Positions 1 through 9,855 of a stretch of DNA of 32,188 nucleotides are shown in pieces. The notes beneath the pieces were generated by a model, which saw only the letters and a list, made by a program, of their open reading frames with translations, was not told the DNA's origin and did not search any database. Every line of letters begins with the position of its first letter. Position 1 is the first letter of the stretch. The position numbers and the translations under genes were made by a program. Source of the stretch: Euprymna scolopes. Taxonomy: Eukaryota > Mollusca > Cephalopoda > Sepiida > Sepiolidae. The stretch is from the NCBI GenBank assembly GCA_024364805.1, contig CM044488.1:43086469-43118656 (forward strand). The letters run 5' to 3'.

Positions 1-68
1 TGAAAATTTCAAATAAATTGTTAATGTAGAAATATAGTTGCATAAACTTTGAACGAACTAAAAATTAC

Positions 69-71
<3 letters not shown>

Positions 72-151
<80 letters not shown>

Positions 152-170
152 CACGTGCGTGTGTGTGTGT
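72..170. repeat. (TA)n/(TG)n compound microsatellite
   Basis: About 63 bp of pure TA dinucleotides runs directly into about 36 bp of TG with a few interruptions near its end. The TA-to-TG transition is typical of a microsatellite that changed motif by point mutation and then expanded. No coding signal is present. Confidence 0.97.
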
Positions 171-541
171 ACCGCGCCAAGTCGTAGAAATTTCTAGGTT
201 TGTATCTGGAAGTACATTAATTCACTGAGAGAGATGCAATCCAATCTTCGTTAAGACATGTATTTAGGAAAATTAAAACTCTGATATAAAAACCTGCCGT
301 CAACTGTATGCTTTGTTTTGTGGTAGTCATCTGCACCGACAAAGAATAGCAGTAATACAAAAAGTGTGGTTGGTTCTACACAAAACCTTCACCCCTATAA
401 ACCAATTATCTGTGTGAATTTCCGAATAACTTAGAAATGAAAATCTACCTTTTTTTGGCTAATAAGTTTCAAGAAAAAATTTCTTTTTAAAATAATAAAA
501 ATTTTACATTTTGGAGTGGAGAATCACTTTCCTATATAAAG
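171..541. other. Unannotated AT-rich DNA
   Basis: I see no open frame, repeat end or RNA-like structure here. The DNA is AT-rich and of ordinary complexity. Confidence 0.5.
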
Positions 542-591
542 TTTACGTAAAATAAGCATCTACCTACTTACGTAAATAAGCACCTACTTGG
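542..591. repeat. Two-copy 25-bp tandem duplication
   Basis: Two adjacent near-identical units begin with TTACGTAAA and continue through AATAAGCAYCTACYT. The copies differ at only a few positions, so the duplication is fairly recent. No function is suggested. Confidence 0.75.
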
Positions 592-828
592 CCACGTAGC
601 GGTAACGAGACATGTACCCATTAGCATTCTTTTCAAATTTGGTTGCGGATGGTGAGGGACAAAAAAGAGAACGGGCGAGTCATCAGTTTCAAACATTTTA
701 AAAATACGTAGAAACACTTCAAAACGTGTGGGGTGGACTTTTCTTTTATTTTAAGATTTGCTTTGAAAAGGTTTCACCGTTAAATATTACTTAATTATTT
801 AATCTTTTCCGATATTTTAAAGATTGGT

Positions 829-831
<3 letters not shown>

Positions 832-888
<57 letters not shown>
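832..888. repeat. (GA)n microsatellite
   Basis: This is an uninterrupted run of about 28 GA dinucleotides. Purine-only strands of this length can form triplex structures, but nothing nearby suggests use as a regulatory site. Confidence 0.97.
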
Positions 889-891
<3 letters not shown>

Positions 892-1085
892 ACTAGAGTG
901 ACCCTCACACTCACTCGTATTTTTTTCGTCTTTTTGCATTTTTTTCAACAGCTTACACCCCTCTTATATAAAGGATTTTTCATTTAATCAAAGGACAATG
1001 ATATTGAGACCTTTTTTATCCAATGTATTCGTATTGTTTTTATTAGTCGTCATGTTTGTTTTCGCGCCCACGTGCATTCAATTTT
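889..1085. other. Unannotated AT-rich DNA
   Basis: Low GC and T-rich. No gene, repeat boundary or structured RNA was recognised. Confidence 0.4.
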
Positions 1086-1150
1086 TGCACGTTTATACAT
1101 TAACCCTGTATGGTAACTTGCACTCGTATACATTAATTCTGTATACTTAC
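1086..1150. repeat. Two-copy 33-bp tandem duplication
   Basis: Two diverged units share the order TGCAC, TATACATTAA, CTGTAT and ACTT. Each is about 32-33 bp and they abut directly. It is a short minisatellite seed rather than a functional element. Confidence 0.65.
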
Positions 1151-1207
1151 TATTCCATAGCTAACTAACTATAACATATACTAACTCAACGTGTCACAGG
1201 TAGTCTA

Positions 1208-1208
<1 letters not shown>

Positions 1209-1262
<54 letters not shown>
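1209..1262. repeat. (TA)n microsatellite
   Basis: This is an uninterrupted run of about 27 TA dinucleotides. Confidence 0.97.
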
Positions 1263-1265
<3 letters not shown>

Positions 1266-1381
1266 GCAATTTTGGCATGCGATGATCTAACATCAGTTGA
1301 CACCTCATAAAAATCTAAAAAACTAAAATATACATTTCAACCGAAATCAATTTGAAACGTAAGGCCTATCGAATGGAAGTT

Positions 1382-1438
1382 TGTATTACGACTTCGGTAA
1401 AAAAAAAAAAAATGTATTACGACATCGGTAAAAAAAAA
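1382..1438. repeat. Two-copy duplication with A-rich ends
   Basis: The phrase TGTATTACGACWTCGGT followed by a poly-A run occurs twice in tandem, with A runs of different lengths. Slippage on the A runs probably generated the duplication. Confidence 0.7.
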
Positions 1439-1480
1439 GCGGTACATTTTATAAAAGTGAGGATGACACCGCGACACTGC

Positions 1481-1488
1481 TGACGTCA
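1481..1488. promoter_or_regulatory. CRE-type palindrome TGACGTCA
   Basis: A perfect TGACGTCA octamer, the consensus for CREB/ATF family factors. An inverted CCAAT (ATTGG) overlaps its last bases. No gene lies downstream, so this is a sequence match only and may be fortuitous. Confidence 0.3.
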
Positions 1489-1519
1489 TTGGCTTATCAT
1501 TTGCTAATAGCGACGCCAA

Positions 1520-1894
1520 GAATACGTTGCATTACTTTGTTTTTTTATTAGTGTAACAGTTACATTTTTATTTTTTGGATGTTAAGAGATTATACTGTTT
1601 TTTGTTGTTGTTTTAATGAGTATTTTCAATTTTTTTTATTATCGATTTTCTTAAAGTAACGGCTGCGCATTCTGTAGATAATGTGAGCATTTTCAGATAA
1701 TGGCGGACGTACTAGAAAGTTAATCTAATTAAGGAAACGGAGCTTTGTCTTTGCTTTTCACTTCATATGATCCTTTTTGCTATTTGTATGTATAGCTTAG
1801 GAACATGTTCATTGCTCGAATTAAAGCTTAACGTTTCATTTTCTTTATTTCATATTATATTCTTTTAATTATCAATTACATCGATATATATTTT
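1520..1894. other. Unannotated AT-rich DNA
   Basis: No gene, RNA or repeat end is recognisable. It contains short T runs and no long open frame. Confidence 0.45.
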
Positions 1895-2450
1895 TTGCAT
1901 TCGGATGGTCTGTCTTGTTTTTTCCTGCTTTCCTTTTTCTTCCGTTTATCCCCTTTTTCGTTTTTTGCTCGTTTTGATAATTTCCCTTATTTCCTTGTTT
2001 GGATTCTCTTTTACTTATTTTATATCCATCTAGATATCCTTTTCTAAAACTGTTATATAAACGACCTTGATTAACGTGTAGACGGAAGTGACGTCATTAC
2101 ATTTCCATGCATATGCATCTTTTTCTTCTTTCTTTTGTTTTTTGTAATAGACGTATAAACAGAAGTGACATCTTGCTATTTCTTTCTCTACAGGCTCTTT
2201 TTTCACATTATATTATTCTTTCCGCTTGTTTCTTATGTTGCATTGTCACTGTCTTTCTTTCTCGTTTTCCTTCTTTTTCTTTCAATTACATTGTAATTCT
2301 CTTCTTCCTTTTCTTATCCTCCCTTTTTTATAATGTTTTTTTTTCTATATTCATCTCATTATTTCCCTATTTCTTTCTATTACATCACTGTCTTCCTAGT
2401 CGTTCTAATAGAATACTGTTAATATTGTCATCTATTATATATAGAGCAAA
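1895..2450. repeat. Pyrimidine-rich low-complexity DNA
   Basis: The plus strand is dominated by T and C with many TTTC and TTTTC motifs. A 117-residue open frame across 2107-2460 is Phe/Leu/Ser-rich simply because of this composition, and I do not regard it as a gene. A TGACGTCA palindrome lies within it at 2089-2096. Confidence 0.7.
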
Positions 2451-2458
2451 ATGGACAT

Positions 2459-2552
2459 GAGCGTTTGTGTATGTCCACGAAAGGCTTTTTGTCTTTCGTG
2501 GGCATACACAAACACTCGCGTCCAAGCTTTTCGTGGACATATACAAACACTC
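2459..2552. repeat. Hairpin repeat with a third direct copy
   Basis: A 25-bp left arm (2459-2483) and a right arm (2493-2517) are inverted copies with two mismatches around a 9-nt loop. A third copy of the right arm follows in direct orientation at about 2527-2552. The core is TTCGTGGRCATAYACAAACA. This is either the end structure of a transposable element or a small inverted satellite. The family is not identified. Confidence 0.75.
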
Positions 2553-2579
2553 ACACCCATTTCACGTCGGTTAGATTCC

Positions 2580-2870
2580 GCGAGAATTTTTCGCATACTT
2601 CCCTGATCGTAATATCTCGCATTCGCAAACGGATATTGTCTCTATCTTTTGTTTTGATCAAATTAAACAAACTTCACACCGTACCGTCGTCTCCAGTGTT
2701 TGTTTGTCTTTGTCGTGTAAATAAAGCGAAACTATTGGAACGCAACCGTCTGGCCTTCAGGCCAAGTAGTATCAGTCCTGTAATTGGTCCTTGGTAAATG
2801 TAGATGGAAACCCTTCATACTGAGGCAATTACTATTTATTTGGATACTGCACGAGTGCCCCTTTATGGGG
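2580..2870. other. Unclassified, possibly repeat-derived DNA
   Basis: Slightly more GC-rich than its surroundings, with an AATAAA-like motif near 2719. It lies between the hairpin repeat and a short dispersed motif. I cannot name a family and see no real protein frame. Confidence 0.3.
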
Positions 2871-2873
2871 GAG

Positions 2874-2928
2874 CTGGTTTTCCCCCACATTAAAAACGAC
2901 CTTATGTCTAATTTGCTTTCGTGGGAGG
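2874..2928 (+). repeat. Dispersed repeat fragment, copy A
   Basis: This roughly 50-bp stretch contains TTTTCCCCCACATTAAAAAC followed by GACCTTATGTCTAA. A closely similar stretch lies at 16881-16935, and a shorter core (CCCCCACAT..CTTGTCTAA) at about 5809-5830. The three copies indicate a dispersed repeat family that I cannot name. Confidence 0.6.
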
Positions 2929-3004
2929 TTTAAAAGCAATGCTATTTCTGCAAGCCATGTTTTGTTTTTCATTAACTACGTTAAATTTGAACGCTTTAGA
3001 CATC

Positions 3005-3141
3005 CGGTCACGTCATGGAGTAGCGGTAAGACGTCTTTCGCTTTCTTTTCCGCCTTCACGTCACGGGTTCGAGCCTCTCTGCCTATTTTTATTTTGCTCA
3101 ACACACACCTCCAAACATCCCGGCAACGCAGGGCATCCAGG

Positions 3142-3144
<3 letters not shown>
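3005..3144 (+). repeat. tRNA-derived SINE, plus strand
   Basis: The head carries RNA polymerase III promoter boxes. A box A match (TGGAGTAGCGG, ten of eleven consensus positions) lies at 3016-3026 and a box B (GGTTCGAGCCT) at 3066-3076. The roughly 40-bp gap between them is within the range for a tRNA-type promoter. A short unrelated body follows, ending in a small hairpin around GCAACGC and then GGCTA, which runs into (TA)n. It would be mobilised by a LINE in trans. It is not a functional tRNA because the cloverleaf cannot be completed. Confidence 0.75.

Positions 3145-3212
<68 letters not shown>
3143..3212. repeat. (TA)n microsatellite shared by two SINE tails
   Basis: A pure TA run of about 35 units. 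It is the 3' tail of the plus-strand SINE on its left and of the minus-strand SINE on its right. Confidence 0.95.
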
Positions 3213-3217
<5 letters not shown>

Positions 3218-3396
3218 ACTTTTTGCTATAATAATCAAATACCTACAGACACTAGTATTTCATCCTTTCCGGATTCTTCAGTGAAGGGTGTCACGATTAA
3301 CACCAGCCGAACGATTCGAACCCCGCACCACGAGACATCTCTGGCTCGATTAGCGGAGACTGTATCCATTCGGCTACCATTAACCGCGTGAAATAG
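3213..3396 (-). repeat. tRNA-Ser-like SINE, minus strand
   Basis: Read on the minus strand, the head has a perfect box A (TAGCCGAATGG, plus positions 3366-3376) and a box B (GGTTCGAATCG, 3312-3322). Between them lies CGCTAATC, which matches the anticodon loop of tRNA-Ser(GCT), and then a longer segment like a class II variable arm. The acceptor and T stems do not pair properly, so this is a tRNA-derived retroposon rather than a working tRNA. An 80-bp body ends at the shared (TA)n tract. Derivation from serine tRNA is an inference from the loop and arm pattern. Confidence 0.75.
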
Positions 3397-4019
3397 CGTT
3401 GAATTTAAACATTTTAAATTTAAATGTTCATTTACGTCAGTCAGAGCTAATATACCAAGAGAACTTGAATGCTTACTAGACACTACCCTCAAGTGGCTAA
3501 GATCTATTTGTACAGGGGTTTTGTCAGGGTAGCTTTTCCCTACAAATAACCTCTGACTAATTATTAAAAATGACATAGTAACTGCGCCTCAGATAAGATC
3601 TCCTCGATATGGCTAGCCATCACTAACTTTTACAAGGAATGGTAAAATCAATATGCCGATGCCGATAGACAGAAATTAAAAACAAGTTCAGTTTGTGTGC
3701 CAGTAAGGAGTTTGATATTTGTTCTGAGTGACGGGAGTTAGTAAGGCCTCATGGCTCTTTGGCGCTAACTGATTAAAAAGCGCGGAGGCACTTGATTAAA
3801 TAGCATTCCGAAACCAGTTGCCAGCTTCAGGAGAGATTGTTTCTGATTCATTATATGCTAATATAGGGAACCGATGAAAATTGAGTATTTTCACCACGCA
3901 GTATCAAGCATTCAAGTTAACAAATATCGAATGATTTTAGAAATACTTATTTTGTGATTGTTAATGTTCTTATTGCTGTTGTTGTTGTTGCTGCAAACGC
4001 CGCCGTAAATCATTTTCAC
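3397..4019. other. Unannotated DNA
   Basis: A 113-residue minus-strand open frame at 3235-3576 overlaps the SINE and has no recognisable domain, so it is left out. Nothing else was recognised. Confidence 0.45.
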
Positions 4020-4046
4020 GCGGAAGTGGTATTACATCACTTCCGC
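4020..4046. repeat. Perfect 9-bp hairpin
   Basis: GCGGAAGTG at 4020-4028 and CACTTCCGC at 4038-4046 are perfect inverted copies around a 9-nt loop. The arm contains an ETS-like GGAAGT core. A related GACGGAAGTGACGTCATTAC occurs at 2081-2100, so both may be remains of one repeat family. Confidence 0.7.
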
Positions 4047-4619
4047 CTGTACATAAGTAAAGTCCATTAATATATTAGTGAGATAAATGACTCTGCCAGA
4101 AATTTATTCGATTTATTGTTCAGTAATGATGGAAGTTCAATTAGAAATAATAGAAATTCTCAACCATATATATTTTAAACTTTTCATTTTAATTCTTATC
4201 AGCAAAAGTATTTCGTTTTTTAATATTCATTGCCAAAGTACTATAGTAAATGACATATATCTACTATCCATTTGTCATTTCTCAGGCATAACATAAGCAG
4301 TTCATTCATTCATTCATTATAAACTGAAAATTAAATTATAAAAGAAATAGAGCATGGATCGAGAACAAAGTGGGAAAACCGCTTGCAACTTGATAATTTA
4401 ACTGATTGAAGGCGCTAAAATGGCGCAGCTCATAGCTTATTTTTCTTAGACACTTACAAGTGAAAAATTCACCTATCTGTGGCGAGGAAAATATAAGCTA
4501 TTTACTATCCAGCAAAAGAAACGAAATGATAAAAAAAGAAAAAAAATCACTTTTTCTTTATCCGTTAGCGTGTTGACGCAAATCGGCTATATGCGCAAAG
4601 ACAAGGTGGTATGTAGTTC
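4047..4619. other. Unannotated AT-rich DNA
   Basis: It contains a four-unit (TTCA)n run near 4299-4318. No gene or mobile element was recognised. Confidence 0.45.
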
Positions 4620-4850
4620 TATCTCACTGCAGGAACTGTGTGACACAAGGGTTGTAAACTCGGGTTGAGAAGTTAGCGCCCCCGAGGAGGGGAATTTAGA
4701 CTTGCAAAAATGTGCCTGGTCAACCCCGTCGGCATTCCCCGATAAGGGCGTATCAGGGTTAGGGTTAGGGTTACCCCTTCTCAAAAAGAGAAGGCAACGC
4801 CTTGAAGGCTGGACCTCCTAGAACTGCACAGAAAAAGTATTACACTCTTA
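4620..4850 (+). repeat. Dispersed repeat with telomere-type core, copy 1
   Basis: Segments of this block recur in order at about 10850-11080. Shared phrases include GTGTRACACAAGG, GTCGGCATT and CCCCTTCTCAAA. The block ends with GAACCTTCTAGAACT or GGACCTCCTAGAACT. In this copy the middle holds three head-to-tail TTAGGG units. The family is unnamed to me and has no protein frame that I trust. Confidence 0.6.
4755..4773 (+). repeat. Interstitial TTAGGG triplet
   Basis: Three tandem TTAGGG-type units, the animal telomere motif. It sits inside a dispersed repeat. The second copy of that repeat has only the last part (ACTAACCCC) at the same point, so these units belong to the repeat or were added to it. 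Confidence 0.8.
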
Positions 4851-5655
4851 TCAATAGGGGCCAGATCACCGCAGGAATGCTCTAATCTCTGTTGATTTTG
4901 TGGGCCGACGATAAAAAAAATCATAGGGGGACTAGCTAGGTAAAGAATATAAAGAGGGTAAGAGTAATGCGAATGGGAGATAGCTAGATAAATAGAACAG
5001 GATAACGGAAAGAGACAGGGAGAGAGAGAGAGAGCGAGAAAGCGAGAGATAGAGAAAGAGAGAGATGGCCTTTTCACTTTGTTGTTTGATTTTATATCGC
5101 TTCACTTCTAACTATTGGACATTTTCATTCAGACAATGTAAATAAAAAACAACAACATTAACATAAAGAAATATAATGCGAGTTATGGTAATCTCATTTG
5201 TTTGATTTAATTAATCATAAGTAAATCTAATTATCTGTTCATAAATAGCAACATAGATTTAATAATTTACAAATATTTGATATTTAGGTGTTTCCTCTTG
5301 ATTTTTTAGTGATTTCACTCGCTATTAAATTAAAAATTACTTGGACAGAGAATTATTGGTAAAAGAGATATTTATTGTTTTATATCAGTTTTGCATATAT
5401 AGATTTTCGGCAGCCATATAACTCTCGCCCCCCCCCACTTATTTTGTTTCCGAGTATTCATCTCTCATGAGCGATGTTTCTGACAAAGGAGAGGGGAGGA
5501 AAATGCTGATCCCCTCCAGGTGGTAGTTTTGTATGAGTAGTGATTGGATGGGGCATTCTGAATTATTCTTTCTATTTATCTTTAGTCCTACTCCTGTTAC
5601 CATGTCACTAACAAGGGTGCTGGAGATAAACGTTTTTTAACTGTGCTGATGTTAT
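4851..5655. other. Unannotated DNA with purine-rich stretch
   Basis: A GA-rich plus-strand stretch covers about 5010-5065 and a C run lies near 5429-5437. A 98-residue minus frame at 4781-5077 is Ser/Leu-rich because of this composition and is not treated as a gene. Confidence 0.45.
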
Positions 5656-5717
5656 CTGCCTGATAGTCAGAGACTCGAACCTTAGTGTAATTCCCAGGGA
5701 GGCTGTCCTATCAGCAG
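5656..5717 (-). repeat. Hairpin with Pol III box B match
   Basis: CTGCCTGATAG at 5656-5666 pairs with CTATCAGCAG at 5708-5717. On the minus strand the loop contains GGTTCGAGTCT (5671-5681), a box B match. This could be a degraded tRNA-like SINE head. I find no convincing box A upstream, so the assignment is weak. Confidence 0.35.
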
Positions 5718-6630
5718 GTGCAAAATACCGGCGCTGCGTCATTGCCATTTCGTGATTGGAGTCTGAATTGTGCAGTAGCTTCTGGTATGGCCTCTCGATG
5801 CTCTTGATTTCCCCCACATCCTTGTCTAATCAAATCTTTTCACAAAACTTCCCAACCTTACCATTAACAATAAAAACAATTAAAAACATTTAAACTCAGA
5901 ACCTCAACCGCTAACATAGACCCCCTACTACCAGGTCTCCTTCTCCAACATGAGGGATGTACGTTCCAACCTTTCAGAGGCTGAAACTCAATTACAGGAA
6001 ACCAACCATTACTTATTTGTCTTATATTAAACTAGTTAATGCTAAACTTGGTTCGACTACTTTATTAATCGATTTCTTAATTAAAGGTTATTCTAACTTA
6101 ACCTCCAAACCTGACCCTCATAATCGCCTAGATTAGGGATATCTTCCACTACGTCAGGGATATCTCCAAATAAGATCCAAAGTTACCCTACATGTACTTC
6201 CGAGTATTACTTACACATTACACCGCGTTCCTATTTGTTCTATACCGTCACCATAACAATGGTGTCACCATCTTTGAGAGTATCGCGAATCAAATTGACC
6301 ACATCATGACTGCCCATCTCCATTTACGTCTACGATGAATTCAACATCCACAACATCCACAACATCCACAACCAAACAGATTATGAAGGGACGCTCTGAC
6401 ATGATTTCTCTCTTGCCTATGATTTAATCCATTGTTAACGAACCAACTCACATTCTCTATACTAACTACCAATTTACAAGCCCGCTGGATCTTTTTCTGA
6501 CCTCCTATCCTGAACTGTGCTCATCCTCCGTTACGTCTTTGCTAGGATCTTCCGATCACTCAGTTGTCTCAATTAAGATTAAAACTAACAACACAAAGCC
6601 CTCAGATGTCCCTCTCCACATCATTACACT

Positions 6631-7428
6631 ATGGCTGACTGGTATGTTTTCCGCGCGTACATATTATATATACGCCTAAGATCTATGGATATATCCTCTA
6701 TAGTATCCGACTTGAGAGATTGGATAATTATTGGCATTGATAATTATATAACCTCTAAAAAACAAATTAAATCAAATAGCCAACCGTCGTACAACCCTAC
6801 AATTGCACATTTAAATCACTATTTTAATTGCTTTAAACGAAACAGATGTTCAAAAACTAAAAACCCCTATAAGTATACTAGCAATCATTGCCAAAAGGTC
6901 GAAAACGCGAGAGCGTCTTTCGCACTAACTGTAAAGTCTAAAGTAGCGGAACAGAAGTTTGTTTGGTGCATAATAAACAAGGTTCTGAACAGGTGCATAA
7001 CTTCCATTTCAACCAGCATCAATGGTCCTAAGATTAATTCAGCATCCGACAAAGCTAAACTCTTCACCAAGAAATTCGTATTAAATTCCAGCTTGTCTGA
7101 TAATGGCTGCCTACCCACTGAATTTCATCACAGAACTGACAGTACTCTGAGCGACATCCGTATATCTGCCCGAGATGTTTTCATTTTTATCAAGAACCTT
7201 GATCCCAACAAAGCAACTGGCCCTGACAACATTCCAATAATTGTGCTCAAAAAGCTGCAACCGAAACAAACTTCAATGCTAACAAAGTTGTTCAATCGCT
7301 GCCTCAAGGAAAGATACTTCTCTACACCTTTGAAAACCCAGACAGTCTGTCCAGTATTTGAAAATACGGGAGGGGGGGTCGGTATTCTGCATTCCAGTAC
7401 AGGCCAATCAGCCTCATTTGTGTCATGA
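6631..7428 (+). pseudogene. LINE reverse transcriptase, N-terminal half
   Basis: The longest surviving frame of the LINE. The first 100 residues correspond to the connector between endonuclease and RT. From about residue 180 the text ARDVFIFIKNLDPNKATGPD matches the start of LINE RT fingers, followed by VLKKLQ and the CLKERYF segment typical of the family. The frame leaves the RT after PVFENTGGG, where homologues have PVFK..GG..YRPISL. Continuation in another frame shows YRPISL at about 7397-7414, so one small indel explains the break. The ATG chosen is only the first in this frame and is not a true protein start. Confidence 0.75.
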
Positions 7429-7538
7429 GTAAATTGCTTGAGTACGTGATAAATAAAGAAGCTGTCGACCATCGCAATAAAAATAACCTATTCAGCAATA
7501 TGTAATATGGTTTCCGTTCCGAGAGATCAACTGCTGAT

Positions 7539-7986
7539 GTGCTGACGGTAATATTATACAGCATTAGTGAATCTATAGACCAAGGCTTCCTTTCTAGAGC
7601 AATAGTTCTTGACATAGCTAAGACACTTGATAGGGTCTGTCACAAAGGTCTACTTCATAAGATTTCCAAATACAGAATAACTGGAAATGTCATGTCAACC
7701 ATCAAATCCTTTCTCTCTGAAATCTATCCACGTGGTCATTAATGGGTAGAACTACGAAGCTTATAGCATTTATGCTGGGGCGCCTCAGGGATCCATCTTG
7801 AGCACAACTCTCTTCCTGATCTTCATAAACGACCCTTCAAATCACATTCTAAGATTATTCGTCGACATCTATGCAGACGATACTACCATCTACAGCAACA
7901 CTTCAAAAGTCGATAAAGATCTGTATCTTGCAGATTCTCTCTCCTCCGACATGGATGGTGTGATACAATGGGATAAAAATGGTTAA
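7539..7986 (+). pseudogene. LINE reverse transcriptase, catalytic half
   Basis: Two adjacent frames (7539-7742 and 7798-7986) carry the RT palm. The first reads IVLDIAKTLDRVCH, equivalent to the LDISKAFDRV block that holds the first catalytic aspartate. Homology continues across the stop into IYAGAPQGSIL and LFLIFIND, then YADDTTIYS with the paired catalytic aspartates at 7876-7881. A stop at about 7984-7986 breaks the thumb region. The catalytic residues survive but the chain does not. Confidence 0.8.
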
Positions 7987-8770
7987 TTACATTTAATACG
8001 TCCAAAACCAAACTTTTATCTTTTTACCATCAACACTCAGGTCCTCGCTTTGCTTCAGTTAAAATGGATTGCAATCGGCTCAATGAAGAACCTGGCTTCA
8101 ACAAACTTCTGGAACTAATCTTTACCCCTGACCTGAAATAGAAGATCTACATCAGATCCGTTACCTAAATCACTGGAAAAATGGTGGGATTGTTCCACCG
8201 ATCCAGAAAATATCTCACACCCGACGCAATCTTCTATCTGCATTAGAGTCAAATATGGGCTAAAATAGAGCACTGTTGCCAAATCTGGGGTGGAGTTCCT
8301 AAAAGCACACTTTTCTGCCTTGGCAGGGTACAAAATCGTCTTTGAAATTTAGTGGGCGATGACCTTTTCGCCTCACTACTCCCCCTTTCTTACAGAAAAG
8401 ACCCTGCGGATCTGTCTCTGCTCTAGCGATACTTTTATGGTAGGTGTTCGACTGAACTCCAATCTATGATCCCTCTCCGTAAAACGTTTACAACTAATAC
8501 TCTCCCGGCGTAAACAACGGTTTACAACTTTATTTACTCCTTATCTGTACCCAAAACTAAACGATAATTCCACGAGTAGAGTTTATTTCCTAGAACTGCC
8601 CGTCTGTAGAACGCAACACCGTTTGTCTGCTTCCCGGTTGCATATAACATTGTTGTCTTCAAGTCTAATGGGAATAAATTCCCTATTGAGTCGCCATTTT
8701 GATAATCTAGCCCGTGACTGATATTGTCTCACGATCTACCTATCACTTAACATTAATAAATCCAGAGAAG

Positions 8771-8888
8771 AAATACATGGCTACTATTCGATGATTAACT
8801 GTATGGCAGGTAAATAAAAACATATCCTACCTTTGCGTTTACGATCGAGCATGTTAGTGTATTTTTTCTGCAGACACGAGATATGTTT
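8771..8888. other. Junction between LINE end and microsatellite
   Basis: No poly-A tail or clear target duplication could be identified at the LINE 3' end, which lies somewhere between 8700 and 8770. Confidence 0.4.
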
Positions 8889-8947
8889 GCTCTCTCTTTC
8901 TTTTTCTCTTTCTCTCTCTCTGCACACACACACGCATATATATATAT

Positions 8948-8979
<32 letters not shown>

Positions 8980-8980
8980 C
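8889..8980. repeat. (CT)n-(CA)n-(TA)n compound microsatellite
   Basis: Pyrimidine CT/TTTC units change to a short CACACA run and then to about 40 bp of TA with one phase slip. Confidence 0.95.
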
Positions 8981-9677
8981 ATGTTTGTATGTGTGTGAGG
9001 TTGGATTTTAAAAAAGATTGTGACTTTTATTAAAGACTAGCGGTCCAAAAATACGGTTAAATATGCTATTTTAATTCATGCAGATTACTTGTTTATTATT
9101 ATAGTGACAATACTCTATCGATTATTATATTGAACCTAATATATAGAAGTGAGATCAAAACTAAAACAATATATATATATATATGCACACAACCACACAT
9201 TATTTCGGTGTCATCAGCTAGAATCGAAACCAAAACATACAACTTTCCACCCTCATTCCAAGATTCAAACGAATACGCAAGAAAGGTCGCCCTGACGTTC
9301 CACAGACTTTTACAATTATATAGATTCCATGGGGTGATGATATAATTTTTAGATAGCAGTTACGATGGTGCAGTGGTCTCAGCGTCCCATCTTCGACTTA
9401 TGTCGTGTCAGTTGCATAACGTTCGGTCATTTCATCTCTAATAGTAGAGTTATCAAGCCTCTCAATCCTGGACATGGCAACTATTTTAAAATCTGAAAAA
9501 AAGATTTAGTTCTTAATTAACTGAAGCCAATCAATCGCTTACTTTATTTGATGATCATTCTTCCATTTCCTGTACCGTAAGAGAGTGGGAGGGCTCCGAT
9601 CAGACTGAAGTTTATTTTTAGCAAATATAGTTGCATTGCAGAAAGGATTGTAGTTTTTTTTAATTAACCCACGTGTA
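8981..9677. other. Unannotated DNA with a box-A-like motif
   Basis: A short (AT)n lies at 9170-9184. TGGTGCAGTGG at about 9366-9376 fits Pol III box A, but the candidate box B downstream is poor, so I do not call a SINE. Nothing else was recognised. Confidence 0.4.
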
Positions 9678-9701
9678 TCAATTTTAAAGGGTCACCCTGT
9701 A
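9678..9701 (+). mobile_element. Possible orphan Tc1/mariner end
   Basis: CAATTTTAAAGGGTCACCCTGTA resembles the 3' end of the element at 17095-17960, which reads CAATTTTATCGTTTCACCCTGTA. It ends in TA as expected. I found no partner end or transposase nearby, so it may be a truncated copy or a chance match. Confidence 0.3.
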
Positions 9702-9855
9702 CGATTAACTAGTTGATTTTCTGGAAACATACAACAAAAACAAAATAAATAAATAAACAAAAACCTCGACATGCTACAAGAAATAACTGTTAATTTTATT
9801 AACGATTATAATTTTAGGTTATCCTATAGCTTAGAAATTTCTATGTAAAATTTTA

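Larger units (their letters stand above)
5870..8770 (+). mobile_element. Decayed LINE (Jockey/CR1-like, APE endonuclease and RT)
   Basis: This is a non-LTR retrotransposon of roughly 2.9 kb in several frames. The endonuclease starts near 5935 (frame reading SNMRDVRSNLSEAET) and its SDH catalytic motif is seen at 6551-6559 in LGSSDHSVV. The RT begins in a 265-residue frame (6631-7428) with DPNKATGPDNIP, and a G-run in the codons around 7368-7378 shifts the frame before the YRPISL block. GAPQGS is at 7777-7794 and the catalytic YADD at 7870-7881. The C-terminal region extends to about 8700 with many stops. The endonuclease part contains a 9-bp AACATCCAC repeat (6346-6375) where a functional copy should have catalytic residues. 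Several stops and shifts make it non-autonomous. Assignment within the Jockey/CR1 assemblage rests on motif style. Confidence 0.88.

Noticed and set aside
3290-3396. A functional tRNA-Ser gene
   Set aside because: The promoter boxes and anticodon loop fit, but acceptor and T stems do not pair and a SINE body with a TA tail follows.
4755-4773. A true telomere or chromosome end
   Set aside because: There are only three units, inside a dispersed repeat with ordinary DNA on both sides.
9366-9450. A third tRNA-derived SINE
   Set aside because: A box A match exists but no acceptable box B lies at the right distance.
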